DNA of 64,000 bases, taken from positions 3,032,001 through 3,096,000 of the forward strand of contig NZ_CP129016.1 of assembly GCF_020524085.2 (NCBI RefSeq). The letters run 5' to 3'. This document shows, one piece after another, positions 1 through 8,846 of this stretch (positions are counted from its first letter, which is position 1; each line of letters begins with the position of its first letter). The notes beneath the pieces are model-generated. The model did not search any database. It was not told the origin of the DNA and was given only the letters and a program-made list of their open reading frames with translations. Source of the stretch: Halobacillus litoralis (GTDB taxonomy: Bacteria; Bacillota; Bacilli; Bacillales; Halobacillaceae). Position numbers and translations under genes: made by a program.

Positions 1-20
1 CATTCTATTGTATCCAGCAT
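1..20 (-). CDS. fliR: Flagellar export apparatus protein FliR, first codons only
   Basis: An ATG at 20-18 opens a frame reading MLDTIE before the window ends. A GGTGGG ribosome binding site lies a few bases upstream, inside the end of fliQ. In Bacillus fla/che operons fliR directly follows fliQ, so position and start signal support the call. Nothing more of the protein is visible. Confidence 0.6.
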
Positions 21-21
21 A

Positions 22-291
22 TTATCCCACCAGGATATTTAAGTTGTTAAAAATATTGGCTGTGAATTCAACCATATTGGTAAGCATCCAAGGGCCAAAG
101 ACAATGAGACCAATCATAACCGCTACGATTTTCGGTATGAAGGCAAGTGTCTGTTCCTGAATTTGCGTTGTAGCCTGAAAGATACTGACAAGTAATCCGA
201 TGGCTAGCGCCAAAACCAATAATGGGCCAGAGATAAGGAGAACGGTATAAATGCCTTCTTTAGCAAACGTGATCACCATATTACTGTTCAT
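22..291 (-). CDS. fliQ: Flagellar type III export protein FliQ
   Basis: This 89-residue protein has two hydrophobic membrane segments (about residues 15-38 and 50-75) separated by the conserved polar stretch ATTQIQEQTL, which is the FliQ signature. FliQ joins FliP and FliR in the membrane core of the flagellar protein export gate. Length matches the family. It lies 17 nt behind fliP and just ahead of fliR, the standard Bacillus order, so cotranscription with the fla/che operon is expected. Confidence 0.96.
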   Translation of the reverse strand: MNSNMVITFAKEGIYTVLLISGPLLVLALAIGLLVSIFQATTQIQEQTLAFIPKIVAVMIGLIVFGPWMLTNMVEFTANIFNNLNILVG

Positions 292-308
292 TCTTTAATC
301 CTCCGTTC

Positions 309-974
309 TTAGAAGCCTTCCAATAATGATTTTGATATTAAATACCAGCCATCGACTAAAACAAAGAGCAGAATTTTAAATGGCAGGGAGATCATGACCG
401 GTGGCAGCATCATCATTCCCATGGACATAAGGACACTTGCGACAGCCATATCAATGACGAGAAACGGAACGAAGATCATGAACCCCATTTGAAATGCCGT
501 TTTCAATTCACTGATGGCAAAGGCCGGGACAAGAGTCGTCAGCGGGACATCCTGGATGCTTTCAGGTGCTTCCAACCCTGAGTAATTCATAAATAAAGCA
601 AGATCTTTTTGTCTCGTATGTTTTCCCATGAATTCTTTCATAGGTTCACTCGCTTCCTCGTAAGCTTCATCCAAAGTAATTTCTTCATTAAAGAGCGGTG
701 TCAATGCTTGTTCGTTCACTTCCTGAAAAGTAGGAGCCATTATGAAGAAAGTGAGGAATAATGCTATACCAATGAGGACTTGATTGGGGGGCATGGATTG
801 AGTAGCCAATGAAGTCCTGACAAAAGACAACACAATCAAAATTCTTGTGAAGCTTGTCATTAAAATTAAAATGCCCGGGGCCTGGGATAGGACCGTCAGC
901 AGTAAAAGCAACTTGACCGAAGTTGCTACGCTTTCCGGGTCGGAACTTGAGAAGATATCAATGAATTCATTCAT
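309..974 (-). CDS. fliP: Flagellar type III export protein FliP
   Basis: FliP is the main subunit of the flagellar export gate. The sequence has the conserved block FTRILIVLSFVRTSLATQSMPPNQVLIGIALFL (residues about 40-72, quoted in parts: FTRILIVLSFVR and PPNQVLIGIALFL) and the C-terminal hydrophobic pair ending in the DMAVASVLMSMGMMMLPP region. I chose the ATG at 974 (221 residues), because AGGAGGG lies about 8 nt upstream. An in-frame ATG at 998 sits ahead of that site. The start overlaps the end of fliO by 8 nt, suggesting translational coupling. Confidence 0.95.
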   Translation of the reverse strand: MNEFIDIFSSSDPESVATSVKLLLLLTVLSQAPGILILMTSFTRILIVLSFVRTSLATQSMPPNQVLIGIALFLTFFIMAPTFQEVNEQALTPLFNEEITLDEAYEEASEPMKEFMGKHTRQKDLALFMNYSGLEAPESIQDVPLTTLVPAFAISELKTAFQMGFMIFVPFLVIDMAVASVLMSMGMMMLPPVMISLPFKILLFVLVDGWYLISKSLLEGF

Positions 975-1626
975 GCTCAGAATCCCTCCTCTTCTCATCC
1001 ATGACTTTCTTCCTTTTACCTTTCATTTCGTTCAATTGATTTTCAAACAGCTGTTGAAATTGTATGGAAGAATCACTTCCTGATTCTTGCCTGTCTTTCC
1101 ATTTTTCTGTCCATTTTTTTATGTTCAATTGAGGAGGAGATCCTCCATTGTTATCTTGATTCATCAACGTCTGCTTCGTCTCTTCTTCCGTAATTTCTGT
1201 AATGATCTGAACCGTTTCCCCCACTCCCAAAATAAAGACCTGTCCTCCAATACGAACGGCCTGGATGGAACGGTTCGGACCCAGGTTCATTCCTCCAAGA
1301 TTCTCCATCGTACGGTTTTGGCTGAACATTTTATTTTTTTGGTTAAAGAATTTAAGCAGACCATATAAGAGAGCTACCACAAAAATCAATGCAAAGATCA
1401 ACTTGACCACATTCCAGACTAGACTGCCCCCGGCATCCATTTCTACAGGGGAATTTGATGTTTGTTGATCCTCTTTTTGCCCACCTTCAGATGAAGGACA
1501 ACCCTCAAGTTGAGGGTTCTCCAAACATTCAAAGGCTGTGGGCTGCGCAAGTCCCTGGACAGGAAATGCACTCATCATCAAGATGAACAGGATAACTGCA
1601 ACTGTCACTCTTGTTGTATAAACCAT
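967..1626 (-). CDS. fliO: Flagellar biosynthesis protein FliO (FliZ)
   Basis: FliO (called FliZ in Bacillus) is a bitopic membrane protein that helps assemble the FliP ring of the export gate. The N-terminus is a signal-peptide-like hydrophobic segment. An acidic, Cys-containing extracellular stretch follows (residues about 30-65), then one transmembrane helix (about 68-88) and a cytoplasmic domain with the conserved NRSIQAVRIGGQVFILGVGE stretch. A GTG at 1632 overlaps the ribosome binding site AAGGAG, so the ATG at 1626 is preferred (219 residues). It sits between cheY and fliP as in B. subtilis. Confidence 0.9.
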   Translation of the reverse strand: MVYTTRVTVAVILFILMMSAFPVQGLAQPTAFECLENPQLEGCPSSEGGQKEDQQTSNSPVEMDAGGSLVWNVVKLIFALIFVVALLYGLLKFFNQKNKMFSQNRTMENLGGMNLGPNRSIQAVRIGGQVFILGVGETVQIITEITEEETKQTLMNQDNNGGSPPQLNIKKWTEKWKDRQESGSDSSIQFQQLFENQLNEMKGKRKKVMDEKRRDSEHE

Positions 1627-1638
1627 GGGCACTCCTTC

Positions 1639-2001
1639 TTAACTCAACGCTTTTTGGATAGCCTCGATCACTCGATCAGCCTGGAATGGTTTAACGATAA
1701 AATCTTTCGCTCCAGCTTGAATGGCATCCACAACCATGGCTTGCTGCCCCATAGCTGAACACATAATGACTTTGGCATCCGGGTACTGGCCTTTGATTTC
1801 TTTCAATGCCGTAATTCCATCCATCTCAGGCATCGTGATATCCATCGTGACCAAATCCGGTTGCTCCTCTTTATATAGTTCTACTGCTTTCTTGCCGTCT
1901 TCCGCTTCTCCAGCAATTTCGTAGCCATTTTTCGTTAAAATATCTTTCACCATCATTCTCATAAATGCCGCATCGTCTACGATTAAAATTCTTTCTGCCA
2001 T
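1639..2001 (-). CDS. cheY: Chemotaxis response regulator CheY
   Basis: This is a 120-residue stand-alone receiver domain. It has the acidic pair at the N-terminus (ILIVDDAAFMR), the phospho-acceptor Asp in DLVTMDITMPEMDG, the conserved Ser/Thr region (CSAMGQ) and the Lys of the KPF motif (IVKPFQ). Phospho-CheY binds the switch proteins FliM and FliY to control rotation. It lies between fliY and fliO, exactly as in the B. subtilis fla/che operon. Confidence 0.97.
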   Translation of the reverse strand: MAERILIVDDAAFMRMMVKDILTKNGYEIAGEAEDGKKAVELYKEEQPDLVTMDITMPEMDGITALKEIKGQYPDAKVIMCSAMGQQAMVVDAIQAGAKDFIVKPFQADRVIEAIQKALS

Positions 2002-2028
2002 GTTAAATCCTCCCTAGTAATCCATTGT

Positions 2029-3249
2029 TTATCGTAATTTTGTCAAACGTTCTTTCGGACTCAAAATATCTGTCACCCGCACGCCGAAGTTCTCATCTAT
2101 GACGACAACTTCTCCTTTGGCCATCAATTTTTCATTGACATGGATGTCCACGGGCTCTCCCGCTAATTTATCAAGTTCCAGCACTGAGCCTGATGATAAT
2201 TCCAGTATTTCTCTGACAGAACGCTTCGTACGACCAAGCTCTACCGTTACTTTCAACGGAATGTCCATCAACATATCCAAGTTCTTTTGTTCAGACCCGT
2301 TCAATTGAACAGGGGCGAAACTTTGAAACTCTGCGGTTTGGACATTTGCGTCTTCAGCTGTCTGGCCGGATGGTCCTCCAACGTATTGTGGAGTATGAGA
2401 AGCCTCTGTTTTAGTAGAAGATTCATAGAATGTGTTGTCAGGCAGGCTGTGTCTCTGTTCTTCTTGTTTCTGAGAAGAAGACTGCTCTTGGACCGGTTCA
2501 GGTTCGTTCTTTGAAGAAGGTTCTTCTGAAGTCTTGAAACTCTCCTCAGCCGCGGTCTCTTCCTGCTGTGGATTCATTAATTCTTCCACAAGTTCTTTCG
2601 CAAAACTCACTGGAATGAGCTGCATGATATTTGAATCGATTAAGTTCCCTACTTGGAGCTGAAAGGAGACTTTTACAAGCACTTCCTCATCAGGAATCTT
2701 ATGAGTACCTTCATCTTCCTCCAGATCCAGCACATCAATAGCCGGGGGTGAGATGTCCACTTTCTTGTTGAAAATTGTTGACATACTCGTAGCCGCGGAA
2801 CCCATCATTTGATTCATCGCTTCTTGCACAGCACTCAATGCAATTTCATTCAGATGCTCATCCGGGTCAGTCCCGTCACCTCCAAGCATCAAATCTGCAA
2901 TGATGGCGGCATCCTTCGTTCGTATGACCAGTACATTTTGCCCTGAAAAGCCGTGTGTATAGGTAACACCTACCGCTACATGCGGCTTCGGGAATTCATC
3001 ATGTAAGTCTTTCCTTTCTAAGACTGAAATCTGCGGCGTTGTAATATCAACCTTTTGATTTAAAAGAGAAGATAGTGCAGTCGCTGAACTTCCGAAAGAA
3101 ATGTTGCCAATTTCACCTAAGGCGTCTTCCTCCAACGACGAAATCGTTTCATCTCCTGTAAATTTCGAGAGGCCCTCTTCGTTGTCTTTGTCACCCCCGC
3201 CGTTCAAAAGCGCATCAATTTCATCCTGGGATAACATATCATCACTCAT
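2029..3249 (-). CDS. fliY: Flagellar motor switch phosphatase FliY
   Basis: FliY is a C-ring switch protein that also dephosphorylates CheY-P. The N-terminal peptide MLSQDEIDALL is the CheY-P binding motif shared with FliM. Two CheC-like phosphatase repeats follow (E..N motifs in DALGEIGNISFGSSA near residue 45 and SAVQEAMNQMMGSAA near 145). After these comes a long acidic, Gln/Ser-rich linker (about 225-310) and a C-terminal SpoA/FliN domain (about 325-406). The ATG at 3249 is preferred over a GTG at 3261 that overlaps the ribosome binding site. It overlaps fliM by 8 nt. Confidence 0.95.
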   Translation of the reverse strand: MSDDMLSQDEIDALLNGGGDKDNEEGLSKFTGDETISSLEEDALGEIGNISFGSSATALSSLLNQKVDITTPQISVLERKDLHDEFPKPHVAVGVTYTHGFSGQNVLVIRTKDAAIIADLMLGGDGTDPDEHLNEIALSAVQEAMNQMMGSAATSMSTIFNKKVDISPPAIDVLDLEEDEGTHKIPDEEVLVKVSFQLQVGNLIDSNIMQLIPVSFAKELVEELMNPQQEETAAEESFKTSEEPSSKNEPEPVQEQSSSQKQEEQRHSLPDNTFYESSTKTEASHTPQYVGGPSGQTAEDANVQTAEFQSFAPVQLNGSEQKNLDMLMDIPLKVTVELGRTKRSVREILELSSGSVLELDKLAGEPVDIHVNEKLMAKGEVVVIDENFGVRVTDILSPKERLTKLR

Positions 3250-4244
3250 TTTCTCCGGCACCCCCTTGATATTCCTCTAATACTTGCACAGCCAGCTTAT
3301 TCTTTGATTTCCCTGGCTGTATGTGAAATTTAACTTCATCATCCACCTTCAATTTCAGCGGTTGGTCGATAGGCTGGTCAAGCCGGATGACATCTTCTTT
3401 ACTCAATCCTAAAAACTGTTCGATGCTCATATCAGCTTCTCCCAGGAGTGCCCGAACATCCAACTCCGCTTCCTTGATCGTATGGCTGATGGCTTGGACT
3501 TCTTCAGGGTCCCGTTCTTTCGGCTTTTCTTTTTGCATCCAGTAGTGGACGGATAACCTCGGGATAATAGGTTCTAGAACGACATGCGGAATGCATATAT
3601 TGATCATCCCGCTTGTCTCTCCTATGGTTGTGTTCAATGAGACGACAACCACGGTTTCATTTGGTGAGACCATCTGAAGAAATTGCGGATTCACTTCAAA
3701 TTCTTCCAGTAAAGGATCAATATCAACAATCGACCCCCACGCTTCTTGATAATTCTCTAAAGACCTTTCAAATAGATGAGACATGATCGTCGTTTCAATT
3801 TCTGTCAGGTTCTCTATTTTATTGACACTGCTTCCTTTCCCCTCCAAGCACACGATCCATCATGGCATAAGAAACGTTCGGGTTTGCTTCTAACAGGATC
3901 CGTCCTTCAAGGGGAGGCACGCTGAAAATATTCAAGATTGTCATCGTAGGAATCGATCGGATAAATTCTTCATAAGGTAACTGATCCACCGAGGCCACTT
4001 CAATGTTCACATATGTTCTCAGCTGTGCTGAAAAATAGGTAGTCAACAACCTGGAGAAGTTTTCGTGTATACGTGTTAAACTTCTGATTTGATCCTTAGA
4101 AAAGCGGAGTGCTCTCTTAAAATCATAAACTCTAACCTTCTTTTCCTTCTTTTCATTCTTTAGCTCTTCTGCATCCATCTCCCCTGTAGACAGGGCTGAA
4201 AGCAATGAATCGATCTCATTCTGCGAGAGAACCTCTTCTGCCAA
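3242..4244 (-). pseudogene. fliM: Flagellar motor switch protein FliM, frameshifted
   Basis: FliM is the central C-ring protein that binds CheY-P and FliG. The 5' part (4244 to about 3840) begins with the CheY-P binding peptide VLSQNEIDSLL and runs to the conserved MMDRVLGG, then leaves frame and stops at 3819. The 3' part (about 3842-3242) resumes with NKIENLTEIETTIM and includes the C-terminal SpoA domain. Removing one base from the C4 run at 3839-3842 (G4 on the coding strand) restores a 333-residue protein, the usual FliM length. The lesion is a single +1 indel in a homopolymer, so a sequencing error is as likely as a real mutation. Confidence 0.93.
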
Positions 4245-4272
4245 AACCTCACCCCCCCTTTCTTCTTCTCTA

Positions 4273-4689
4273 TTATTGAAGGACTTTGTTAACCGTGTAG
4301 ACGTCTGTCACTTCTCCTTCAGACATGAACTCATTCAGTTTCAACTTGACCTTCGCTTCCAAGTCAGATAATCCAGATTGAAACGTCTCAGAATCCATGG
4401 CTGATAATTCTTTCAGCAAAATATTCTGCATTTGAAAGTCTCTTTTTTTCAATTCTTCCATAGATTCTTTACTGTCCGTCACAACACGGAAGCTGATGCG
4501 GACATAATCTCCATTTTGCAAGTCTGTTGTGATTTCCTCTGTTGAAAAAGAGGCTTCACGAATATCATCGATGGATCTTTCTCCACTCGCTTCGCTTTCT
4601 CCATTAAAGTTGAGCACAAGCACAAGCGCTACGACACCGATGACAGTCAACGTACTTAGCGTAATCACCATCACCTTAAATCCATTCAC
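4273..4689 (-). CDS. fliL: Flagellar basal body-associated protein FliL
   Basis: This 138-residue protein has a short cytoplasmic start, one transmembrane helix (about residues 5-27) and a periplasm-facing FliL domain with the family pattern YVRISFRVVTDSKES and repeated short helices. FliL stabilises stator units around the motor and supports swarming. Its start overlaps the end of swrD by 4 nt, and it is followed by fliM, as in B. subtilis. Confidence 0.93.
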   Translation of the reverse strand: MNGFKVMVITLSTLTVIGVVALVLVLNFNGESEASGERSIDDIREASFSTEEITTDLQNGDYVRISFRVVTDSKESMEELKKRDFQMQNILLKELSAMDSETFQSGLSDLEAKVKLKLNEFMSEGEVTDVYTVNKVLQ

Positions 4690-4901
4690 TTGTCTTCACC
4701 TTCCTTGTCTGACGCCCTGACGATACCGATTTCTTTGTAAAAACCAGTGATCTTTTCAACAACCTGTTCCTCACTCTCTTTCACGAGGAACGTCCGTCCG
4801 GTAGTTGTCATCACTGTCGTATCAGGGTTCGATTGGATTTGCTCTATGTAAATCGCATTGAAGGTAAAAGGTTGGCCATTTAATTTAGTTAAAGTAATCA
4901 T
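4686..4901 (-). CDS. swrD: Swarming motility protein SwrD (FlbD family)
   Basis: This 71-residue protein starts MITLTKLNGQPFTFNAIYIE and carries the phrase TTGRTFLVKES, both typical of the FlbD/YlzI (SwrD) family. In B. subtilis SwrD raises flagellar motor power and is needed for swarming. The gene sits between the hook gene and fliL, the family's usual place, with a 4-nt overlap into fliL. The C-terminus is charged and unstructured. Confidence 0.92.
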   Translation of the reverse strand: MITLTKLNGQPFTFNAIYIEQIQSNPDTTVMTTTGRTFLVKESEEQVVEKITGFYKEIGIVRASDKEGEDK

Positions 4902-4945
4902 TCTTATATAGAGAGGGGCATTGATTCAGACCCCTCTATCCCCTT

Positions 4946-5887
4946 TTATCGTTTCAAGTTGACGAGCTCTTGTAAGATTTCATCCGATGTGGTGATGATC
5001 CTTGTGTTTGCCTGGAACCCACGTTGAGCAGTAATCATTTCAGTGAATGATTCTGCAAGGTCGACGTTGGACATCTCCAGGGCTCCGGATACCATCTGGC
5101 CCGTTCCGTTTTGTCCAGCAATAAGCAGGTCATCAAATCCAGCAATAGGTTCTCCAGCATTTTGAGTATACTGGAAGCTATTCCCCCCTAACTTTTCCAA
5201 TCCACTCGGGTTCGGAAAGTTTGCTAATAAGACCCGTCCGGCCACTTGTGGGTTTCCGTTTTCATCAACGTAGTTAACCGTACCATCTGTTTGAATGCTG
5301 AAACTTTGCGCACTTTCAGGAATGGTAATAATCCCAGCAGTTTCTTCACCTGCAGCATTAAGTATGGGTTCTGAGCTCGTAGTATCATTATCATTTGTAA
5401 TAGATTCATAAGGCTGCCCAATCAGATACTTTCCTTCACTGCTCACAATCGCTCCATCAGAATCGAGATAGAAATTACCTGCACGTGTATAACTCTGATT
5501 GACACTTCCTAAGTCAACCGTTTTTACAGTTGGGTCAATGAACCCGTCCCCCGCTTCAGCGAGTACGAACATCCCATCACCCTCAAGAGAAAGGTCGAGT
5601 GGACGATTGGTTGTTTGTCGGTTCCCTTGTGTGTGTATCGTATCGATCGAGCCTACCTGTGAACCTAGACCGACTTGTGAAGGATTGAGTCCACCTCTTA
5701 CATTTCCACCATCTCCGGCAATCGGTCCTTGAGCTGCAGACATCGTCTGACTCATCATATCCTGGAAGGTGACTCTTCCTTTTTTGTAACCATAAGTGTT
5801 GACGTTTGCGATGTTGTTTCCAATTGTATCGAGCTTTGTCTGAAAACCTTTCATACCAGAAATCCCAGAGTACATTGAACGTAGCAT
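4946..5887 (-). CDS. flgE: Flagellar hook protein FlgE (FlgG-like)
   Basis: The N-terminus MLRSMYSGISGMKGFQTKLD with IGNNIANVNTYGYK is the flagellar rod/hook N-terminal domain. The C-terminal part has GALEMSNVDLAESFTEMI and the closing coiled-coil with QRGFQANTRIITTSDEILQELVNLKR. The sequence is 313 residues, somewhat longer than the 264-residue B. subtilis hook protein, with extra sequence in the middle domain. It forms the hook filament. I chose the ATG at 5887; the open frame continues upstream to 5929 without family similarity. It has also been called flgG in older Bacillus annotation. Confidence 0.9.
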   Translation of the reverse strand: MLRSMYSGISGMKGFQTKLDTIGNNIANVNTYGYKKGRVTFQDMMSQTMSAAQGPIAGDGGNVRGGLNPSQVGLGSQVGSIDTIHTQGNRQTTNRPLDLSLEGDGMFVLAEAGDGFIDPTVKTVDLGSVNQSYTRAGNFYLDSDGAIVSSEGKYLIGQPYESITNDNDTTSSEPILNAAGEETAGIITIPESAQSFSIQTDGTVNYVDENGNPQVAGRVLLANFPNPSGLEKLGGNSFQYTQNAGEPIAGFDDLLIAGQNGTGQMVSGALEMSNVDLAESFTEMITAQRGFQANTRIITTSDEILQELVNLKR

Positions 5888-5970
5888 ATTGACGACATTC
5901 CTTTCTTTTGTTGGATTCATCTGCATCAATCGGTCAGCAGATGTTCAAGGCCTCCCACTCAGGGTCCAGC

Positions 5971-6336
5971 CTATTCGTTTATAAAAATCGTTCCATTGAT
6001 GTTCGTGAATATTTGAGACTGTGCTTCGTTGCGATCCATGGCTGTTACGACCGTTCGTTTTTTTGAGCTGACTACAAGCGCCGCATCGTTGAGCACGACC
6101 AAGGATTGGTCCACCCCTTTTTTACTCGCTTCGGTCATTTTCTCTCCAATTTTTGACCAGGTTTGTTCCCTGATCTCTATCTTGCGGTCTCTCATCCGCT
6201 CCATCGCATGCTTACTCAATTTAATTTCTTTTGCTTCGTGAAGGAACTGTTGAAAGGAGACGTTAGCTTTTTGGTTCAGAGGTCCCTTTCTCGGTATGGG
6301 TAATGGTCGATGTATAGATTGTATACGCGGGTCCAT
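5971..6336 (-). CDS. Flagellar operon protein of the TIGR02530 type
   Basis: This is a protein of about 121 residues with the core VSFQQFLHEAKEIKLSKHA and a strongly basic helix (HAMERMRDRKIEI). Later come LVVLNDAALVVSSKKRTVVTAMDR and FTNINGTIFI. I recognise it as the small flagellar operon protein found between flgD and the hook gene in many Firmicutes; its function is not established. A hook-assembly role is only inferred from position. The ATG at 6336 has AGGAA just upstream and overlaps the stop of flgD, suggesting coupling. B. subtilis lacks it at this site. Confidence 0.8.
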   Translation of the reverse strand: MDPRIQSIHRPLPIPRKGPLNQKANVSFQQFLHEAKEIKLSKHAMERMRDRKIEIREQTWSKIGEKMTEASKKGVDQSLVVLNDAALVVSSKKRTVVTAMDRNEAQSQIFTNINGTIFINE

Positions 6337-6337
6337 A

Positions 6338-6805
6338 TTATTCCTCATTGACTGTGTTCTCAGTTTTACCGTCTACTTCTCCCACTTTGGTAATGTATTC
6401 CACTGAGATTTTCTCCCCTGATTCGAGTTCTAAGTAAGTTTCAGCCCCATTCTGATTGACAGCTTGGACGATATCCGATTCCATTCGCTCAAGTAATCCT
6501 GTTTCCTGGTCATAAACAGGATAAGAAACTTCTTTGCCGATCAGTCCACTGTATTGAATAAGGGGAGGAAGGTTTTGACTGTCCATAAACCTTTGGAAGG
6601 ACTGCGACATATTGGTCATTTGTTCCAGGCTTGAAAACTCTGTCATTTGTGAAATAAACTCTTTGTCTTTCATAGGGTCCAACGGATTTTGGTTTTTAAT
6701 TTGTGCCATAAGGATTTTCAAGAAGTCATCCTTACCGAGTGTGCTGCTTCCAGTACCTCGAACCTGTTGATTTTTCAAATATAGAGAAGGGTCAATACTT
6801 GTCAT
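6338..6805 (-). CDS. flgD: Hook assembly scaffold protein FlgD
   Basis: This 155-residue protein has the FlgD N-terminal signature: LGKDDFLKILMAQIKNQNPLDP followed by DKEFISQMTEFSSLEQM, residues about 24-65. FlgD caps the growing hook and is needed for polymerisation of the hook protein. The C-terminal part is short and lacks the full Tudor/FnIII domains seen in proteobacterial FlgD, as is usual in Bacillus. It follows fliK by 8 nt. Confidence 0.94.
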   Translation of the reverse strand: MTSIDPSLYLKNQQVRGTGSSTLGKDDFLKILMAQIKNQNPLDPMKDKEFISQMTEFSSLEQMTNMSQSFQRFMDSQNLPPLIQYSGLIGKEVSYPVYDQETGLLERMESDIVQAVNQNGAETYLELESGEKISVEYITKVGEVDGKTENTVNEE

Positions 6806-6813
6806 ACCATCAC

Positions 6814-8244
6814 CTATACTTTCTCATTCATTAATATTTCTTGGAAACTGAGTTCTTCGTTTTCCGGATCTTTCCCTTCGTCTTGTTCATAATCATGATT
6901 GTGATCCCGTGGTTGACCCCGGTCTTTATTGCTGCTCTCCATCTGCTCTTGGAGATGTTGCTGGACGGCAGAGGCTTCGACCTTCTCTATCACCACTTGC
7001 TGTGGTGAAAACATATGTCTTAATTGAGTTTTGTTCCCTTCAAGCATTTCTTTCGCAGCTTGACTCGTGACCAGTATTTTCACTGCCATTTCACCATTGA
7101 TTTGAGCAAATTTCACAGTAAGATCTCCCAGGTTCCCTGGTTTCAACTTGATCAGCATTTCCATGTTGCCTTTTGGATTCGTGAACATACGACTAGATTG
7201 TATGATTCTCTCCAGCTCGTGGATCACCTGTTTTTGTGAAGATGAGGCCTCTTGACTTTGGTTCAAATGAATGACGTACTGTTCCACTTTTGTCATGGGC
7301 ATCGTTGATCCATTGGATAATGGCTGATTCTTAGAAGCTTGAAGTTTAGCATCCTGCTGAACTTCTTCTCCCAATGCCTGCTTTACCCATCTAACAACTT
7401 CCTTCCCTGTTACCGGTGTCTGTTGATGATAGGTTTTTGGAACTTCCATTCGGTTTTGATACATCTGGATCAACTTATTGAACACCTTTTGTTCTTCATT
7501 AGACGCTTTTTTCATAACCCTTTCCAGTACATCCTGCCCCACACCGTTTTCTTTGTTCGTCAAAGAATTAACGAGTTGCATGAATTTCTGCATCAACTCT
7601 TTCATATCTTTACCAGCTTTATGAGATAGGTGTGGCGAGGGGTCCTCTTCAATAAAAGTCTGAATGGTTTTCCTCATTACCTGCCATGTCTTATGTAAGT
7701 TTTCTTCTATGTTGACAGGATTGGAAGAGGATAAGGTTTCTTTCCCATTGAAAGATGAAGGAAGACGTAACAATGAGCTTTCATTTTTCCCAGTAACTGT
7801 GGTCATCAGGGATGTCAGTTCCTTGAATGCCAGCCCCAGATTTTGTTTTTCAACGGTTAAATCAGAAAAATTGTCTTCCGGTATGAATCTCTGTCCCAAC
7901 TGGACCATAGGTGAAATAATATTTGAGAAGAGTCCTTCAGAAGCCGCTTCTTTAGCTCGTTGGATCGTTTCTCTCCAATCCAACCCTTCTCCACCAGACC
8001 ATTCCCCTTGTTCGACTAGGTTCGAAATTAACGTCTCGATTTCTTCAATGAGCTCTATGATTTTCTCTGTATTTTCTTCTATTTTGACTTCTTTTGAGTC
8101 AGTCAATGAGGTCATCCCTTGAAATTCGATGAGTAGGGACCCAAAGAGAGCTCCTTCCAACTTGTCTTCACCTTTTTGTTTCGTATTAGGGTTCATGACC
8201 ATTTTTTGAGAATTTCCTAAAATCGTCATCATACCTGTATTCAC
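6814..8244 (-). CDS. fliK: Flagellar hook-length control protein FliK
   Basis: FliK is a secreted molecular ruler that switches export specificity when the hook is complete. The protein is poorly conserved for most of its length, Gln/Lys/Ser-rich, as the family usually is. The C-terminal domain (about residues 360-430) has the FliK pattern MEMLIKLKPGNLGDLTVKF and the following hydrophobic stretch. I chose the GTG at 8244 (476 residues), with AAAGGGGGTG upstream; longer frames reach back into ylxF. The C-terminal tail is acidic and hydrophilic. Confidence 0.88.
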   Translation of the reverse strand: MNTGMMTILGNSQKMVMNPNTKQKGEDKLEGALFGSLLIEFQGMTSLTDSKEVKIEENTEKIIELIEEIETLISNLVEQGEWSGGEGLDWRETIQRAKEAASEGLFSNIISPMVQLGQRFIPEDNFSDLTVEKQNLGLAFKELTSLMTTVTGKNESSLLRLPSSFNGKETLSSSNPVNIEENLHKTWQVMRKTIQTFIEEDPSPHLSHKAGKDMKELMQKFMQLVNSLTNKENGVGQDVLERVMKKASNEEQKVFNKLIQMYQNRMEVPKTYHQQTPVTGKEVVRWVKQALGEEVQQDAKLQASKNQPLSNGSTMPMTKVEQYVIHLNQSQEASSSQKQVIHELERIIQSSRMFTNPKGNMEMLIKLKPGNLGDLTVKFAQINGEMAVKILVTSQAAKEMLEGNKTQLRHMFSPQQVVIEKVEASAVQQHLQEQMESSNKDRGQPRDHNHDYEQDEGKDPENEELSFQEILMNEKV

Positions 8245-8269
8245 TTTTCCACCCCCTTTCAAGGAAGCC

Positions 8270-8842
8270 TCAGTCTTCAATAAGAATACTCGCGATGTTG
8301 GCTGCTGTTTCCGCATCCATCTGACCAAGGATTTCTCCTCTTTCCTCACTAGCTACATCACTTAAGACTTGCACCGCTAAATTTTCATTCATACTTTCAA
8401 GAATCGGGGCAGCCTCTTCCGGCTCCATTTCCTGAAAAGATCGAGCCATATCTGCCGCTTTTGAATTGTCGCTCTCACCCTCTGATCTTGCGTCTTCCAA
8501 ATCAGCTTTCAACTGCACCACCTGTTGTTCCAACTCATTCATTTGATGCTGTTTACGATCAGATTCTGATTGCAGTTCTTCCATCTCCGCTTCTTTGTTG
8601 GCAATAATGGCCTTCAACCGGTCCACTTCGCCAGCTTTTGTATCTTCACCTTCAGATGAAACTGCAGTGGATAGTCCTGGAATACGACTGGCATACTTCT
8701 CAGCCTCTTCAAAAACATTGACGCCACTTAACGTGAGGACGATCAAGGTCAGCGTAATAATGAAAATCAGTGGAGTGAAAATGGCAGCGATGATTTTTAA
8801 AAAAGATTTCTTGTTTTTTTTCGTAGGATCACTCTTCGCCAT
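8270..8842 (-). CDS. ylxF: YlxF/MotE-like flagellar operon protein (MgtE N-domain)
   Basis: This 190-residue protein has a basic N-terminus, a transmembrane helix (about residues 14-38), a coiled coil rich in Glu, Gln and Lys (about 72-120), and a C-terminal segment. That segment resembles the MgtE intracellular N-domain: ARSFQEMEPEEAAPILESM with repeated VLSDVASEERGEILGQMD. It sits between fliJ and fliK as ylxF does in B. subtilis. MotE-type proteins are thought to assist motor or stator function; the exact role here is inferred. Confidence 0.85.
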   Translation of the reverse strand: MAKSDPTKKNKKSFLKIIAAIFTPLIFIITLTLIVLTLSGVNVFEEAEKYASRIPGLSTAVSSEGEDTKAGEVDRLKAIIANKEAEMEELQSESDRKQHQMNELEQQVVQLKADLEDARSEGESDNSKAADMARSFQEMEPEEAAPILESMNENLAVQVLSDVASEERGEILGQMDAETAANIASILIED

Positions 8843-8846
8843 TTCA

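Noticed and set aside
3836..3845. Programmed ribosomal frameshifting in fliM (and fliF)
   Set aside because: No slippery heptamer plus pseudoknot or internal Shine-Dalgarno arrangement is visible, and neither family is known for it.
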